DNA from: Pseudomonas cremoris
Lineage (GTDB): Bacteria; Pseudomonadota; Gammaproteobacteria; Pseudomonadales; Pseudomonadaceae
Length of the DNA stretch: 64,000 nucleotides
Assembly (NCBI RefSeq): GCF_014230465.1
Contig: NZ_JAAXCY010000001.1
Location: forward strand, 124,001-188,000
Reading direction: 5' to 3'
Below, piece by piece: positions 39,958-52,033 of the stretch (position 1 is the stretch's first letter; each line of letters starts with the position of its first letter). Made by a program: the position numbers and the translations under genes. Below the pieces are notes generated by a model. That model was given only the letters and a program-made list of their open reading frames with translations, was not told where the DNA came from and ran no database searches.

Positions 39958-40923
39958 TTATGACTCAAATTGCTGCGGATGAGCCATCCCCAGCAAGCGA
40001 CTGACCTGCTCAAGCCCCGTCTCCCGACGCAGTGCTGTGAACAGCTCCACCGCTTCCGGGTAGTTACGGGTCAGCATCGCCAGCCATTGCTTCAAGCGAC
40101 CCGGCGCCTGCTTTTCAGTCAGTTGGGCCACCGACTGCGCCCAGAAGTCCTGAAGCATGGGCTGCATCTGTGCCCAGGTCATCTCAACCACCTCTTCGCC
40201 AGCCCGTGCGGCGGCGATCTGCCTCGCCAGGTCAGGGCGCGCCACCAAGCCACGGCCGAGCATGATGTCTTCGGCACCGCTGACTTCACGGCAACGCTTC
40301 CAATCGTCAACGCACCAAATATCGCCGTTGGCGAATACCGGCACCTTGACCACGTCCTGCACACGAGGAATCCACTCCCAGTGGGCGGGCGGTTTGTAGC
40401 CATCGGTCTTGGTGCGGGCATGCACCACGATATGCGCCGCACCACCTTCGGCCAAGGCAGTGGCGCACACGAGCGCGCCGTCCGGGCTGTCGAAGCCCAG
40501 GCGCATTTTGGCGGTGACCGGGATATGAGCAGGTACGGCACGCCGCACGTGCTCGACGATCTGGTTGAGCAGCTCCGGCTCCTTGAGCAACACCGCGCCA
40601 CCCCGGGATTTATTCACGGTCTTGGCCGGGCAGCCGAAGTTCAGGTCGATCACCTGGGAGCCCAACTCGCAGGCCAAGGCAGCGTTTTCCGCGAGACACA
40701 CAGGGTCTGAGCCGAGCAATTGCACACGCAACGGCACGCCCGCAGCGGTGTGCGCGCCGTGCAGCAATTCCGGGGCGAGCTTGTGAAAGTAGGCTGGGGT
40801 GAGCAGGCGGTCGTTGACGCGAATAAATTCGGTCACGCACCAGTCAATACCGCCCACGCGGGTCAACACGTCCCGCAGGATGTTGTCGACCAACCCCTCC
40901 ATGGGCGCCAAAGCAATTTGCAT
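39958..40923 (-). CDS. dusC: tRNA-dihydrouridine(16) synthase
   Basis: This 321-residue FMN-dependent Dus enzyme reduces U16 in the tRNA D-loop. It starts [11 protein letters not shown] as DusC does, and the catalytic Cys lies in [16 protein letters not shown]. The segments TAKMRLGFD and ANGDIW are FMN and active-site parts of the barrel. The start ATG 40923 ([10 protein letters not shown]) matches the family. It ends at the bidirectional terminator. Confidence 0.94.
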   Translation of the reverse strand: MQIALAPMEGLVDNILRDVLTRVGGIDWCVTEFIRVNDRLLTPAYFHKLAPELLHGAHTAAGVPLRVQLLGSDPVCLAENAALACELGSQVIDLNFGCPAKTVNKSRGGAVLLKEPELLNQIVEHVRRAVPAHIPVTAKMRLGFDSPDGALVCATALAEGGAAHIVVHARTKTDGYKPPAHWEWIPRVQDVVKVPVFANGDIWCVDDWKRCREVSGAEDIMLGRGLVARPDLARQIAAARAGEEVVEMTWAQMQPMLQDFWAQSVAQLTEKQAPGRLKQWLAMLTRNYPEAVELFTALRRETGLEQVSRLLGMAHPQQFES

Positions 40924-40978
40924 GGAAAACACTCAACAAAAATCGTGGCGCAGTTTACTGGGTTTCCTACGGCAACCG

Positions 40979-41413
40979 TTAACCCCCTGTCAGGGCGGGA
41001 CCATAACCGTCGAGGAATTCCGCAGGCATGCGCTTGGGCTTGCCAGTGGACAGCTCGATGCAGACGAAAGTGGTTTGCGCACGCAGCAGAGTCGCCCCGT
41101 CGCTAGGGCGGAACAGCTGGAAACGCCGGGTCATTTTCAGGCGCTGGTCCCAATCGACAATCCAGGTAGCGAGCTGGAGTTCGTCACCCTCATAACCTGC
41201 CGCGAGGTAGTCGATCTCGTGGCGTACTACCGCCATGGCGCGATCCAGCCGGCGGTACTCGGTAAGGTCCAGCCCCAGACGCTGGGAATGTCGCCAGGCG
41301 CAGCGCTCCAGCCAGGACACGTACACCGCATTATTAGCGTGCCCCAGGCCATCGATGTCCTCTGCCCCAACCTGCAGATCGATGATAAACGGCGTTGTCA
41401 AATCCCAGCCCAT
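40979..41413 (-). CDS. Acyl-CoA thioesterase, 4HBT/YbgC-like hotdog protein
   Basis: This 144-residue single hotdog-fold protein has the catalytic-loop pattern DIDGLGHANNAVYVSWLERC (Asp/His/Asn region) of 4-hydroxybenzoyl-CoA thioesterase relatives. Substrates of this group range from short acyl-CoAs to aromatic thioesters and cannot be deduced. The start at 41413 follows GGGAGCAACGC. It lies 39 bp downstream of the hydrolase gene on the same strand. Confidence 0.9.
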   Translation of the reverse strand: MGWDLTTPFIIDLQVGAEDIDGLGHANNAVYVSWLERCAWRHSQRLGLDLTEYRRLDRAMAVVRHEIDYLAAGYEGDELQLATWIVDWDQRLKMTRRFQLFRPSDGATLLRAQTTFVCIELSTGKPKRMPAEFLDGYGPALTGG

Positions 41414-41452
41414 GCGTTGCTCCCAGTCGATTAATCTCGGCGGGGCAGTGTA

Positions 41453-42286
41453 TCAGGCGGTTTGCCGCTCCTGTAAACGACGACCCGCCAGCAATGCCAA
41501 CACGCCATCGATGACGCGTGGGTCGGCCAATACTTTCTGGTGGCCACCCTGCTCCAGGCGCAGCAAGCGGCTGTCGAACCAGGCGTCATGGATCATTTGC
41601 GAGGCCTTGACCGGCACAAAGGTGTCGTCCTCGGCATGCACGATCAGGCCAGGGATATTCATCTGATAGTGCGCGACGTCCAGATGCTTGAGCGGCATTC
41701 CCATCGTCAACTCGACTTCCTGGATAAACGCCGAGCGCGCCCTTGATGGCAAACCCACCATTCCGGCAAAACCACGCAGCACATCCAGAAACCGCGACGG
41801 CGCGGCAATACTCACCAGAGCCTCGGTACGCAAGCCCAATTGCACGGCCAGCATCGCACTGGCACCGCCCATGGAATGGCCGACCACTGCGTGCAGCGGT
41901 GGCAACTCGGCCGCCGCTTCGAGCATCGCCCGAGCGAACAGCAGCACATGCGCTTCACGCCCAGGCGAGCGACCGTGGGCAGGCCCATCCAGTGCGATCA
42001 CTGAATAACCGTTGTCGACCAAGGCCGTGATCAGACTGGCGAACTGGGTCGGGCGCCCTTCCCAGCCGTGCATCAGCAATACGGCAGGCCCTTGGCCCCA
42101 ACGCAGAGCCGACAAGCCGAAACGCAGAGTGATGCGCTCCGATTGCGCCAACAGCGGCAGCTCCCAGTCACGCGGCGGCAAATCCCGAGGCGTCATGAAG
42201 GTTCGACGCATTTTGCTGGCCACCGAATGCGGTGCCAGGCGGCCCACGGTGCCATTGAAACCACGAATCCATGTCAGTGCGCCCAT
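41453..42286 (-). CDS. Alpha/beta hydrolase
   Basis: This 277-residue hydrolase has LLMHGWEG as the oxyanion segment, GHSMGGASAM with the nucleophile Ser, Asp in HAEDDTFVP and His in EQGGHQKVL. There is no signal peptide, so it is cytoplasmic. The ATG at 42286 is preceded by GGAGG. It lies 14 bp downstream of the TetR gene and is very probably in the same transcript and under its control. The substrate is unknown. Confidence 0.92.
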   Translation of the reverse strand: MGALTWIRGFNGTVGRLAPHSVASKMRRTFMTPRDLPPRDWELPLLAQSERITLRFGLSALRWGQGPAVLLMHGWEGRPTQFASLITALVDNGYSVIALDGPAHGRSPGREAHVLLFARAMLEAAAELPPLHAVVGHSMGGASAMLAVQLGLRTEALVSIAAPSRFLDVLRGFAGMVGLPSRARSAFIQEVELTMGMPLKHLDVAHYQMNIPGLIVHAEDDTFVPVKASQMIHDAWFDSRLLRLEQGGHQKVLADPRVIDGVLALLAGRRLQERQTA

Positions 42287-42300
42287 GATCCAAACCCTCC

Positions 42301-42840
42301 TCAGCGCACCGCCGACTTGGCGGCGCGTAACACACGGTCAGAAAGCTCACCCGGGCCCAGGGCTCGCGCCAAGGCCAAGCCACCGATCATCAATGCCATG
42401 TCGGCCAGGGCCTTGTCGGTATCCTCGGGGCTGACGGCGAGCTGCGCGGCCATCAGTTCGCAGTGTTCGTTCAGCGCCTGGCGAAACTCGTCCGGCAAAC
42501 GGCTCATCTCGCCGACCGTTGCCGGGATCGGACAGGCATGCACGGTTGAGTCGCGGTGCTTGCGTGACAAGTAGAACGCTGCCACCAAGCCTCTACGCTC
42601 TTCGCCGGTCAATTGGGCGTCCATATCGTCGATCGACGCGCGACGCCTGGCCAACAATTGCGTAAAGGCCTCCAGCATCAGCGCATCCTTGCTTTCGAAG
42701 TGCGCGTAGAACCCACCGACGGTCAGCCCCGCCGCCCCCATGACTTCACCGACACTCGGCTCAGCCGGTCCACGCTGAATCAACGCAGCGCTGGCGGCTT
42801 GCAAAATGCGTTCGCGGGTTTGCGCTTTTTTATCGCTCAT
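42301..42840 (-). CDS. TetR-family transcriptional regulator
   Basis: This 179-residue regulator has an N-terminal TetR HTH (about 8-55, including VGEVMGAAGLTVGGFYAHFESKDAL) and a C-terminal helical ligand domain. A GGAGG ribosome binding site favours the second of two adjacent ATGs (42840). It is transcribed with the downstream hydrolase, which suggests local autoregulation. Confidence 0.93.
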   Translation of the reverse strand: MSDKKAQTRERILQAASAALIQRGPAEPSVGEVMGAAGLTVGGFYAHFESKDALMLEAFTQLLARRRASIDDMDAQLTGEERRGLVAAFYLSRKHRDSTVHACPIPATVGEMSRLPDEFRQALNEHCELMAAQLAVSPEDTDKALADMALMIGGLALARALGPGELSDRVLRAAKSAVR

Positions 42841-42967
42841 CATTGCCTCCGATGTTCATGGATTGAATATTATTACCATAATAATATTTGGCAAGCGACA
42901 GGCATGACCATTGGTCAGAAGAGAAAGGGGAATTGAGAAGATAATTGGCCAAACGCCAGACAAACAA

Positions 42968-42997
42968 AAGGGCCATTCAATAATTGAATGACCCTTA
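42968..42997 (-). terminator. Terminator of the Ala-Glu tRNA cluster
   Basis: A long stem (AAGGG-CATTCAAT / ATTGAATG-CCCTT) is followed on the minus strand by a short T-run, 25 bp beyond the last tRNA-Glu. Confidence 0.8.
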
Positions 42998-43021
42998 AAA
43001 ATCCCGCAGAGCGGGTAATCG

Positions 43022-43097
43022 TGGCGTCCCCTAGGGGACTCGAACCCCTGTTACCGCCGTGAAAGGGCGGTGTCCTAGGCCACTAGACGAAGGGGAC
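43022..43097 (-). tRNA. tRNA-Glu (TTC), copy 2
   Basis: This 76-nt gene has acceptor GTCCCCT, anticodon TTC in loop CTTTCAC and encoded CCA. It is identical to the gene at 43303-43378. Confidence 0.97.
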
Positions 43098-43176
43098 ACA
43101 AACCTTCTGTACAACGTGATCAGGCTGAGACTGATCGAACCAAGGACGGTGTGGCCGGAACCTTGGAACTGTAAAT

Positions 43177-43252
<76 letters not shown>

Positions 43253-43302
43253 AGATTTTTCGCCTCGCGGCGCAGCAGACCTTTCGAACTGCTTGTTGAA
43301 AC

Positions 43303-43378
43303 TGGCGTCCCCTAGGGGACTCGAACCCCTGTTACCGCCGTGAAAGGGCGGTGTCCTAGGCCACTAGACGAAGGGGAC
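43303..43378 (-). tRNA. tRNA-Glu (TTC), copy 1
   Basis: Identical to the gene at 43022-43097. It is the second gene of the first Ala-Glu unit. Confidence 0.97.
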
Positions 43379-43457
43379 AAAACCTTCTGTACAACGTGAT
43401 CAGAGCTGAGTTCTGATCGATTCAAGGACGGTGTGGCCAGACCTTGAACCTGTAAAT

Positions 43458-43533
<76 letters not shown>

Positions 43534-43636
43534 TCATCGGTGAGGACGGGGCGAATCTTAATGGCGGTTTGGAAGTGTGTCAAATTTATTTTCAACAATT
43601 TCCAAAGTTTTTTGCCGGGATAACAATCACTTACCG

Positions 43637-43664
43637 GCGAAACCCCGGAAAACCGGGGTTTCGT
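43637..43664 (-). terminator. Hairpin after gltX, possible terminator
   Basis: A CGAAACCCCGG / CCGGGGTTTCG stem with an AAAA loop lies 17 bp past the gltX stop. The T-run is weak on either strand, so termination may be partial and read into the tRNA genes. Confidence 0.55.
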
Positions 43665-43680
43665 CGTTGCAGCAGGCTGA

Positions 43681-45162
43681 TTAAGCGATAGCGCCCAACA
43701 GCTTTTCCCACTCTTTGTTTTCTTTTTTCGACACACCACCAAGCAAATCAAGGGCTTGGCGCAGACGGAAACGCGTGAGGTCCGGGCCGAGAATTTCCAT
43801 CGCATCCAGCACCGACACCGAACTCGCTTGCCCCGTGATCGCGGCAAACATCAGCGGCATCGCATCGCGCAATTTCAGCTCCAGAGATTCCACCACCGCC
43901 TGGATCGTCGCGGTGATCGCATCCTTCTCCCACTGACGCAAGCTTTCCAGCTTCCACAGGATCAACTGCATCAGCTGACGCACCTGGTCGCCGGAGAGCT
44001 TCTTGGACTCGAACAACTTGGCATCCGGGCTCACGCCACCGGCGAAGAAGAAGCTGGCCAACGGTGCGACCTGGCTGAACGTCTCCACCCTGCCCTGCAC
44101 CAACGGCGCGATCTTCATCATGTACTCGGGGTTCAACGCCCACTGCTGCACGCGGCTGGCGAACTCTTCCACCGGCAGATCGCGCAGCCATTGGCCGTTG
44201 AGCCACGACAACTTCTCGATATCAAAGATCGGCCCGCCCAGGGACACGCGGGACAGATCGAAGTTATCGACCATTTCCTGCAGCGAGAACTTCTCGCGCT
44301 CGTCGGGCATCGACCAGCCCATGCGGCCCAGGTAGTTGAGCATCGCTTCGGGCATGAAGCCCATGCGCTCGTAGAAGGTCACCGAGGTCGGGTTCTTGCG
44401 CTTGGACAGCTTGCTCTTGTCCGGGTTACGCAGCAGCGGCATGTAGCACAACTGCGGTTGTTCCCAACCGAAGTATTCGTAGAGCAGGATCAACTTAGGT
44501 GCCGATGGCAGCCATTCTTCGCCACGCAGCACGTGGGTGATGCCCATCAGGTGGTCGTCGACCACGTTGGCCAGGAAGTACGTCGGCAGGCCGTCGGTCT
44601 TCATCAGCACTTGCATGTCCATGCGATCCCATGGGATCTCGACGTCGCCGCGCAGCATGTCCGGCACCACGCACACGCCTTCGCTCGGCACTTTCATGCG
44701 GATCACGTGGGGTTCTCCGGCAGCCAGGCGTTGGGCTACTTCTTCCTTGGACAGCAGCAGCGCACGGCCGTCGTAGCGCGGGGTTTCGCCACGGGCCTGT
44801 TGCTCGGCGCGCATCTGGTCCAGTTCCTCAGCAGTGCAGAAGCATGGGAATGCATGGCCCATGTCCACCAGTTGCTGGGTGTACTGCTTGTAAATATCGC
44901 TGCGCTCGCTCTGGCGATATGGGCCGTGCGGGCCACCGACATCCGGGCCTTCGGCCCAGGTAATGCCCAACCAGCGCAGGGCATCGAAAATTTGCTGCTC
45001 CGACTCACGGGTGGAGCGCACTTGGTCGGTGTCTTCGATCCGCAGGATGAATTCACCACCGTGCTGCTTGGCAAAGCAGTAGTTGAACAAGGCGATGTAA
45101 GCAGTGCCTACGTGGGGATCCCCAGTGGGCGATGGCGCGATGCGCGTGCGGACGGTGGTCAT
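43681..45162 (-). CDS. gltX: Glutamyl-tRNA synthetase
   Basis: This 493-residue class I aminoacyl-tRNA synthetase has the HIGH-equivalent in [14 protein letters not shown] near the N-terminus and the KMSKS-equivalent KLSKRKNP. The start [14 protein letters not shown] at 45162 is the conserved one; an in-frame upstream extension is translated REP sequence. Two copies of its substrate tRNA-Glu lie directly downstream. Confidence 0.98.
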   Translation of the reverse strand: MTTVRTRIAPSPTGDPHVGTAYIALFNYCFAKQHGGEFILRIEDTDQVRSTRESEQQIFDALRWLGITWAEGPDVGGPHGPYRQSERSDIYKQYTQQLVDMGHAFPCFCTAEELDQMRAEQQARGETPRYDGRALLLSKEEVAQRLAAGEPHVIRMKVPSEGVCVVPDMLRGDVEIPWDRMDMQVLMKTDGLPTYFLANVVDDHLMGITHVLRGEEWLPSAPKLILLYEYFGWEQPQLCYMPLLRNPDKSKLSKRKNPTSVTFYERMGFMPEAMLNYLGRMGWSMPDEREKFSLQEMVDNFDLSRVSLGGPIFDIEKLSWLNGQWLRDLPVEEFASRVQQWALNPEYMMKIAPLVQGRVETFSQVAPLASFFFAGGVSPDAKLFESKKLSGDQVRQLMQLILWKLESLRQWEKDAITATIQAVVESLELKLRDAMPLMFAAITGQASSVSVLDAMEILGPDLTRFRLRQALDLLGGVSKKENKEWEKLLGAIA

Positions 45163-45256
45163 GGCGGGTCTCGAATGGGCGATGAAACAGAAAATTGAAA
45201 CAAGGGGCGAATGGTAACACCAGCGTGGGGGGTTCTGGCAGACCGAGGTGCCTGCA

Positions 45257-45338
45257 TTCGCGAGCAAGCCCGCTCCCACATTCGACTGCATTCCCATGTT
45301 GGAAATCGGTCAAATGTGGGAGCGGGCTTGCTCGCGAA
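45257..45338. repeat. REPIN between gltX and uvrB
   Basis: Two inverted GTGGGAGCGGGCTTGCTCGCGA arms around a 30-bp loop. Confidence 0.88.
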
Positions 45339-45361
45339 GGCGCCAGGTCAGTCACCGCAGA

Positions 45362-47377
<2,016 letters not shown>

Positions 47378-47720
47378 AACGTACCTCGTGAAGTCACCCC
47401 GGACTGTAAACCCGTCGGGGACGAAAAAGACCACTACCCGCGAAGATTCAGAGCGGGTCGTAGGAAAAAACCATGATAGCCATAGAAGTGGTGGCGAATG
47501 TGACGGGTTTCAAGGCAATCGTCTGACACCCCGTCCACATTCAATGTTGCAATAAGACTAACGGTCAGCAAATAAACCGAAAAACTTGGCCGAAAAGCCG
47601 TTTCGGTTGTCGCCCTGCGCCGTGATGGCCTCTATACTAGCTCCCCGTTTGTGCACCGCTCTAGTGCATTCGGCTGGAGCGCGACACGTCCCTCCTATCC
47701 CCCATAGAGCTGCCGCAAAA
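47378..47720. other. Divergent intergenic region between uvrB and the aminotransferase gene
   Basis: These 343 bp should contain two promoters. A TATACT -10-like box at 47633-47638 points towards the aminotransferase. I see no small gene, repeat or stable RNA. Confidence 0.5.
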
Positions 47721-48917
47721 ATGAGCCTGTTCTCCGCTGTCGAAATGGCACCACGCGATCCTATCCTGGGCCTCAACGAAGCATTCAACGCCGATACACG
47801 AACCACCAAGGTCAACCTTGGCGTGGGCGTTTACTGCAACGAGGAGGGGAAGATTCCACTCTTGCGTGCCGTTGCCGAAGCGGAAGCCATTCGCGTGGCG
47901 CAACACGCCGCTCGTGGCTACCTGCCCATCGATGGCATCGCAGCTTATGACAAAGCCGTGCAAACCCTGCTGTTTGGCGAGCAATCGCCATTGCTGAGCG
48001 CTGGCCGCGTCACCACCGTGCAGGCCGTTGGCGGCACAGGCGCTTTGAAGATCGGCGCGGACTTCCTCAAGCAACTGCTGCCAGACGCCGTCGTCGCCAT
48101 CAGCGACCCAAGCTGGGAAAACCACCGCGCGCTGTTCGAAACCGCCGGCTTCCCGGTGCAGAACTATCGCTACTACGACGCCGCCACCCATGACGTGAAC
48201 CGTGCCGGCCTGCTCGAAGACCTCAACGCCCTGCCGCCACAGTCCATCGTGGTATTGCACGCCTGCTGCCACAACCCGACCGGCGTCGACCTGAGCCCGG
48301 CCGACTGGCAGAACGTGCTGGACGTGGTCAAGGCCAAGAACCTGGTGCCGTTCCTCGACATGGCCTACCAGGGCTTTGGCGACGGTATCCACGAAGACGC
48401 GGCTGCCGTGCGTCTGTTCGCCGAATCCGGCCTGACGTTCTTTGTGTCCAGCTCGTTCTCCAAATCGTTCTCCCTGTACGGCGAACGCGTGGGCGCACTG
48501 TCCATCGTCGGCGAGTCCAAGGAAGAAAGCGCGCGCATCCTGTCCCAGGTCAAGCGTGTGATCCGCACCAACTACTCCAACCCGCCTACCCACGGTGCAG
48601 CGATTGTTGCCGCGGTGCTCAACAGCCCTGAGCTGCGCGCCCAGTGGGAAGCCGAACTGGCTGAAATGCGCCTGCGCATCCGTGGCATGCGCGAGCAGAT
48701 GGTGGCCGAACTGGCCAAGGCTGCTCCAGGCCACGACTTCAGCTTCGTTGGCCGCCAGCGTGGGATGTTCTCCTACTCCGGCCTGACCGTTGAGCAAGTC
48801 ACTCGTCTGCGCAGCGAGTTCGGCATCTACGCCCTCGACACTGGCCGTATCTGTGTCGCGGCGTTGAACCAGTCGAACATTGACGCGGTCACAAAGGCAA
48901 TCGTTCAGGTGCTGTAA
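47721..48917 (+). CDS. Aromatic/aspartate aminotransferase (class I)
   Basis: This 398-residue PLP aminotransferase of the AspC/TyrB subgroup has the Lys of the SSSFSKSFSLYGERVG motif bound to PLP, NPTGVDLS around the substrate-carboxylate site and NYSNPPTHGA near the C-terminal half. It transfers amino groups between glutamate and aspartate or aromatic keto acids. The N-terminus MSLFSAVEMAPRDPILGLNEAF is the standard family start. It ends at a strong terminator (48939-48965). Position beside uvrB is conserved in Pseudomonas (PA3139). Confidence 0.94.
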   Translation: MSLFSAVEMAPRDPILGLNEAFNADTRTTKVNLGVGVYCNEEGKIPLLRAVAEAEAIRVAQHAARGYLPIDGIAAYDKAVQTLLFGEQSPLLSAGRVTTVQAVGGTGALKIGADFLKQLLPDAVVAISDPSWENHRALFETAGFPVQNYRYYDAATHDVNRAGLLEDLNALPPQSIVVLHACCHNPTGVDLSPADWQNVLDVVKAKNLVPFLDMAYQGFGDGIHEDAAAVRLFAESGLTFFVSSSFSKSFSLYGERVGALSIVGESKEESARILSQVKRVIRTNYSNPPTHGAAIVAAVLNSPELRAQWEAELAEMRLRIRGMREQMVAELAKAAPGHDFSFVGRQRGMFSYSGLTVEQVTRLRSEFGIYALDTGRICVAALNQSNIDAVTKAIVQVL

Positions 48918-48938
48918 GCCTGTAGCCGTTGCACAGGA

Positions 48939-48965
48939 GGGGAAGCCGATGGCTTCCCCTTTTTT
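48939..48965 (+). terminator. Terminator of the aminotransferase gene
   Basis: Perfect 9-bp stem GGGGAAGCC / GGCTTCCCC with loop GAT and six T residues, 21 bp past the stop codon. Confidence 0.95.
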
Positions 48966-49016
48966 GTCCCCAGCTCCTAGACTGAACCTTGCCCGCCCCT
49001 TTGCTGTGAGAGACCT

Positions 49017-49226
49017 ATGAGAAACGACGACCTGGACCTGCGCGCCGACCGCGACGAACTGGATGACTATGCCCCGCGCGCGCCACAACCCAAGCGCCAG
49101 AAAAGCCTGGTGTTGCAAGTGGCGCTGGGGGTGTTCCTCGGCGGATTGGCGTTGTGGTTGGTGCAGTTGGGCGCAACAGCGATCATGGCAAAACTGGCCA
49201 TGGGCACCCTGCAATTTGGCGGCTGA
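49017..49226 (+). CDS. Small hypothetical single-pass membrane protein (69 aa)
   Basis: Residues 1-30 are strongly charged (RNDDLDLRADRDELDD then basic QPKRQK), followed by one TM helix (about 31-60, LVLQVALGVFLGGLALWLV). The positive-inside rule puts the N-terminus in the cytoplasm. I do not recognise the family. The ATG at 49017 is preceded by GAGAGA. It is flanked by a terminator upstream and a REPIN downstream, so it is its own transcript. Confidence 0.7.
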   Translation: MRNDDLDLRADRDELDDYAPRAPQPKRQKSLVLQVALGVFLGGLALWLVQLGATAIMAKLAMGTLQFGG

Positions 49227-49237
49227 TAAAGATCAAA

Positions 49238-49328
49238 AATGTGGGAGCGGGCTTGCTCGCGAATGCGGTGTGTCAGGCAACACATGTGTGACTGAACCAC
49301 CGCATTCGCGAGCAAGCCCGCTCCCACA
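49238..49328. repeat. REPIN between the small membrane gene and ptrR
   Basis: Inverted GTGGGAGCGGGCTTGCTCGCGA arms; it ends 6 bp from the ptrR stop codon. Confidence 0.9.
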
Positions 49329-49334
49329 CTTGAT

Positions 49335-50207
49335 CTAGGGCGCTGCCAAATTGCGTTCTTCCAGCAGTTTTACGAAGCTGTTCAAGCTCTGCGACACCGT
49401 CCCCCGCCGCCAGATCAGCCAGGTGTGCAAGATCCGAAAGCTATCCGCCAGCGGCCACACACTCACCGCCGCAAACCCCGGCATGCTTTCCAGCATGCTG
49501 CGAGGCATCAGCGCCAAACCCGCACCCGCACTGACACACGCCAACATCCCGTGGTACGACTCGATCTCGAAAATCTTGCCCGGCACCGCCCCATCCTGTG
49601 AAAACCAGCGCTCAAAGTGGTGCCGGTACGAGCAGTTCGAACGGAAGGTGTAGATGTTCTCGCCGTTCACATCCTGCCCACGCGTAATCGGTGCGTGATG
49701 CAGCGGGGCGATTACCACCATCTCTTCTTCAAACACCGCCACGCCTTCCAGCGTTGCATGCAACACCGGCCCGTCGACAAACGCCGCCGCCAGGCGCCCT
49801 GACAGCACGCCTTCGATCATAGTGCCCGACGGCCCGGTGCTCAGGTCCAGCTCGACCTTGGTGTGCTTCTGGTTATACGCCGCCAGCAACGCCGGAATAC
49901 GCACCGCTGCCGTGCTTTCCAGCGAGCCCAGGGCAAATGCGCCTTGGGGCTCCTCCCCCGCCACCGTGGCGCGGGCCTCCTGTACCAGGTCGAGGATACG
50001 CCGCGCATAGCCCAGGAAATTCCAGCCGGCCGGCGACAACCGCAAACGGCTTTTCTCGCGAATGAACAACTCAACGCCCAGATCCTGCTCCAGTTGCTTG
50101 ATGCGCGTGGTCAGGTTCGACGGTACGCGATGAATCAACTGTGCGGCGGCGCTGATGCTGCCTTGCTCGGCAACGGCCTTGAAGATCTCCAACTGCACCA
50201 GGTCCAC
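49335..50207 (-). CDS. ptrR: LysR-family putrescine-utilisation regulator
   Basis: This 290-residue LysR regulator begins [22 protein letters not shown], with the HTH at about 15-35 and an effector domain after 85. Its closest recognised type is PtrR (YneJ), which controls the succinate-semialdehyde dehydrogenase gene sad next to it. The same divergent arrangement with an aldehyde dehydrogenase (start 50311) is seen here. I choose GTG at 50207, with GGAG upstream, over a TTG four codons earlier. Confidence 0.88.
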   Translation of the reverse strand: MDLVQLEIFKAVAEQGSISAAAQLIHRVPSNLTTRIKQLEQDLGVELFIREKSRLRLSPAGWNFLGYARRILDLVQEARATVAGEEPQGAFALGSLESTAAVRIPALLAAYNQKHTKVELDLSTGPSGTMIEGVLSGRLAAAFVDGPVLHATLEGVAVFEEEMVVIAPLHHAPITRGQDVNGENIYTFRSNCSYRHHFERWFSQDGAVPGKIFEIESYHGMLACVSAGAGLALMPRSMLESMPGFAAVSVWPLADSFRILHTWLIWRRGTVSQSLNSFVKLLEERNLAAP

Positions 50208-50310
50208 GTCATTCTCCAATCGTGAATGTATTGCTTAATATTATTCAGTTTCCAGAAAAGAGATAGCCCCGTAGGCTGAACTCAACCCACTCATTCAGCA
50301 GGACGGTGCC

Positions 50311-51693
50311 ATGAACGCAACCACCCACGCCCTTTCGATCAACCCTACCAACGGCGAAACCGTCGGCAGCTACGCGTACGAAAGCGAGTCGCAACTGGAT
50401 GCCGCCCTGGAACGCACCACCGCCGCGTTCCGCACCTGGCGCCGTCAACCGGTAAGCCAGCGCGCCGAGCTGCTGCTGGGCCTGGCCGCCGCACTGCGTG
50501 AACAAGCCGAAGACATGGCGCAGATGATCACTCTGGAAATGGGCAAGCCCATCGCCCAAGCCCGCGCCGAAATCGAAAAATGCGCCCAGCTCAGCGAGTG
50601 GTACGCCGCCCACGGCCCGGCCATGCTCGCCCCGGAACCCACCCTGGTGGACAACGGCAGCGCGCAGATCGAATACCGCCCACTGGGCCCGATCTTCGCC
50701 GTGATGCCGTGGAACTTCCCGGTCTGGCAAGTGCTGCGCGGTGCCGTACCGACCCTGCTCGCCGGCAACACCTTTGTGCTCAAACATGCACCGAACGTGA
50801 TGGGCAGCGCCTACCTGATCCAGCAAGCCTTCCAGAAAGCTGGTTTTGCCGAAGGTACTTTTGAAGTGGTCAACGTGACCAACGAAGGCGTGTCCAAAGC
50901 CATCGCCGACCCTCGCGTCGCTGCCGTCACCCTCACCGGCAGCGTACGTGCCGGTATCGCCATCGGCTCTCAAGCCGGCGCCGCGCTGAAAAAATGCGTG
51001 CTGGAACTGGGCGGCTCCGACCCGTTCATCGTGCTCAACGACGCCGACCTCGACGCTGCCGTGCAAGCCGCGCTGATCGGCCGCTTCCAGAACAGCGGCC
51101 AAGTCTGCGCCGCCGCCAAGCGCCTGATCATCGAAGCCGGTGTGGTGGACGCCTTCACCACCAAGTTCCTGGAGGCCAGCCGTGCGCTGGTGATGGGCGA
51201 CCCGACATCTGACGCCACCTACATCGGCCCGATGGCCCGCTTCGACTTGCGCGACGAACTGCACGGCCAGGTCCAGGCCACCTTGGAAGAAGGCGCCACC
51301 CTGCTGCTGGGCGGCAATAAAGTCGCAGGCGCAGGCAACTACTATGAGCCGACTGTATTGGCAGACGTCACCGACCAGATGACCTCGTTCAAACAGGAAC
51401 TGTTCGGCCCGGTGGCATCGATCATCACTGCCCGCGACGCCGACCACGCCGTGGCCCTGGCGAACGACAGCGAGTTTGGCCTCACCGCCAGCATCTTCAC
51501 CACCGATGCCGCAAAGGCACGGGACATCGCTAATCAACTGGAAACCGGCGGGATCTTCGTCAACGCGTTCAGCGTGTCCGACCCTCGGGTGGCGTTTGGC
51601 GGGATCAAGAAAAGCGGCTTTGGCCGCGAGCTGTCGCACTTCGGCGTGCGCGAGTTCTGCAACGCGCAGACTGTGTGGCTAGACCGAAAATAA
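50311..51693 (+). CDS. sad: NAD(P)-dependent succinate-semialdehyde dehydrogenase, Sad/YneI type
   Basis: This 460-residue aldehyde dehydrogenase has the catalytic Cys in NSGQVCAAAKR, the general-base Glu in LELGGSDPF and the NAD-site FTGS-equivalent TLTGSVRAG. The length near 460, shorter than GabD, and the PtrR neighbour point to the Sad (YneI) subgroup, which oxidises succinate semialdehyde to succinate at the end of putrescine and GABA degradation. AGGA precedes the ATG at 50311. It is probably controlled by the divergent LysR gene. Confidence 0.9.
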   Translation: MNATTHALSINPTNGETVGSYAYESESQLDAALERTTAAFRTWRRQPVSQRAELLLGLAAALREQAEDMAQMITLEMGKPIAQARAEIEKCAQLSEWYAAHGPAMLAPEPTLVDNGSAQIEYRPLGPIFAVMPWNFPVWQVLRGAVPTLLAGNTFVLKHAPNVMGSAYLIQQAFQKAGFAEGTFEVVNVTNEGVSKAIADPRVAAVTLTGSVRAGIAIGSQAGAALKKCVLELGGSDPFIVLNDADLDAAVQAALIGRFQNSGQVCAAAKRLIIEAGVVDAFTTKFLEASRALVMGDPTSDATYIGPMARFDLRDELHGQVQATLEEGATLLLGGNKVAGAGNYYEPTVLADVTDQMTSFKQELFGPVASIITARDADHAVALANDSEFGLTASIFTTDAAKARDIANQLETGGIFVNAFSVSDPRVAFGGIKKSGFGRELSHFGVREFCNAQTVWLDRK

Positions 51694-51695
51694 CC

Positions 51696-51829
51696 TGTAG
51701 TGAGCGGGCTTGCCCCGCGCTGGGGGGCGAAGCCGCCCCAACAAGGCCGCTGAGGTGTTTCAGAAAAACCGAGGCGCCTGGGTTTAGGGCGGCGTCGCCC
51801 CCCAGCGCGGGGCAAGCCCGCTCACTACA
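51696..51829. repeat. 134-bp inverted repeat bounded by TGTAGTGAGCGGG arms
   Basis: The arms TGTAGTGAGCGGGCTTGCCC... and their complement extend about 35 bp with GCGCTGGGGGGCG, around an internal loop. It is a long REPIN of the same family as the single palindrome at 12155-12185. It begins 2 bp after the sad stop. Confidence 0.88.
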
Positions 51830-51865
51830 AAGTTCCCGCAAATCACTGTGATCGACTACCATACC

Positions 51866-52033
51866 GCGCCGGTTCCCAAACGGGACTAATAGGGAATCCG
51901 AAGCGCGACCCCTCGCGTCAATCGGAACTGCCCCCGCAACTGTAAGTGCCGAGCCTGCTCCTTTATGCCACTGGACCCTGTCCGGGAAGGCCGGAGCCTG
52001 GCGACGACGCATGAGTCAGGAGACCTGCCGGCC
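51866..52033 (+). promoter_or_regulatory. Cobalamin (AdoCbl) riboswitch
   Basis: Core features in order are GCCGGTTCCC...GGGAATCCG (P1/P2 side), AACTGCCCCCGCAACTGTAA, GCCGAGCCTGC and the terminal B12 box ATGAGTCAGGAGACCTGCC at about 52011-52029. It lies in the leader of the ABC transporter genes and should repress them when cobalamin is abundant. Confidence 0.95.

Noticed and set aside
45163..45297. N-terminal extension of GltX
   Set aside because: Also REP-derived. The conserved synthetase N-terminus begins at 45162.
47378..47585. Possible LexA box upstream of uvrB
   Set aside because: No CTG-N10-CAG-type palindrome with a good match was found by eye.
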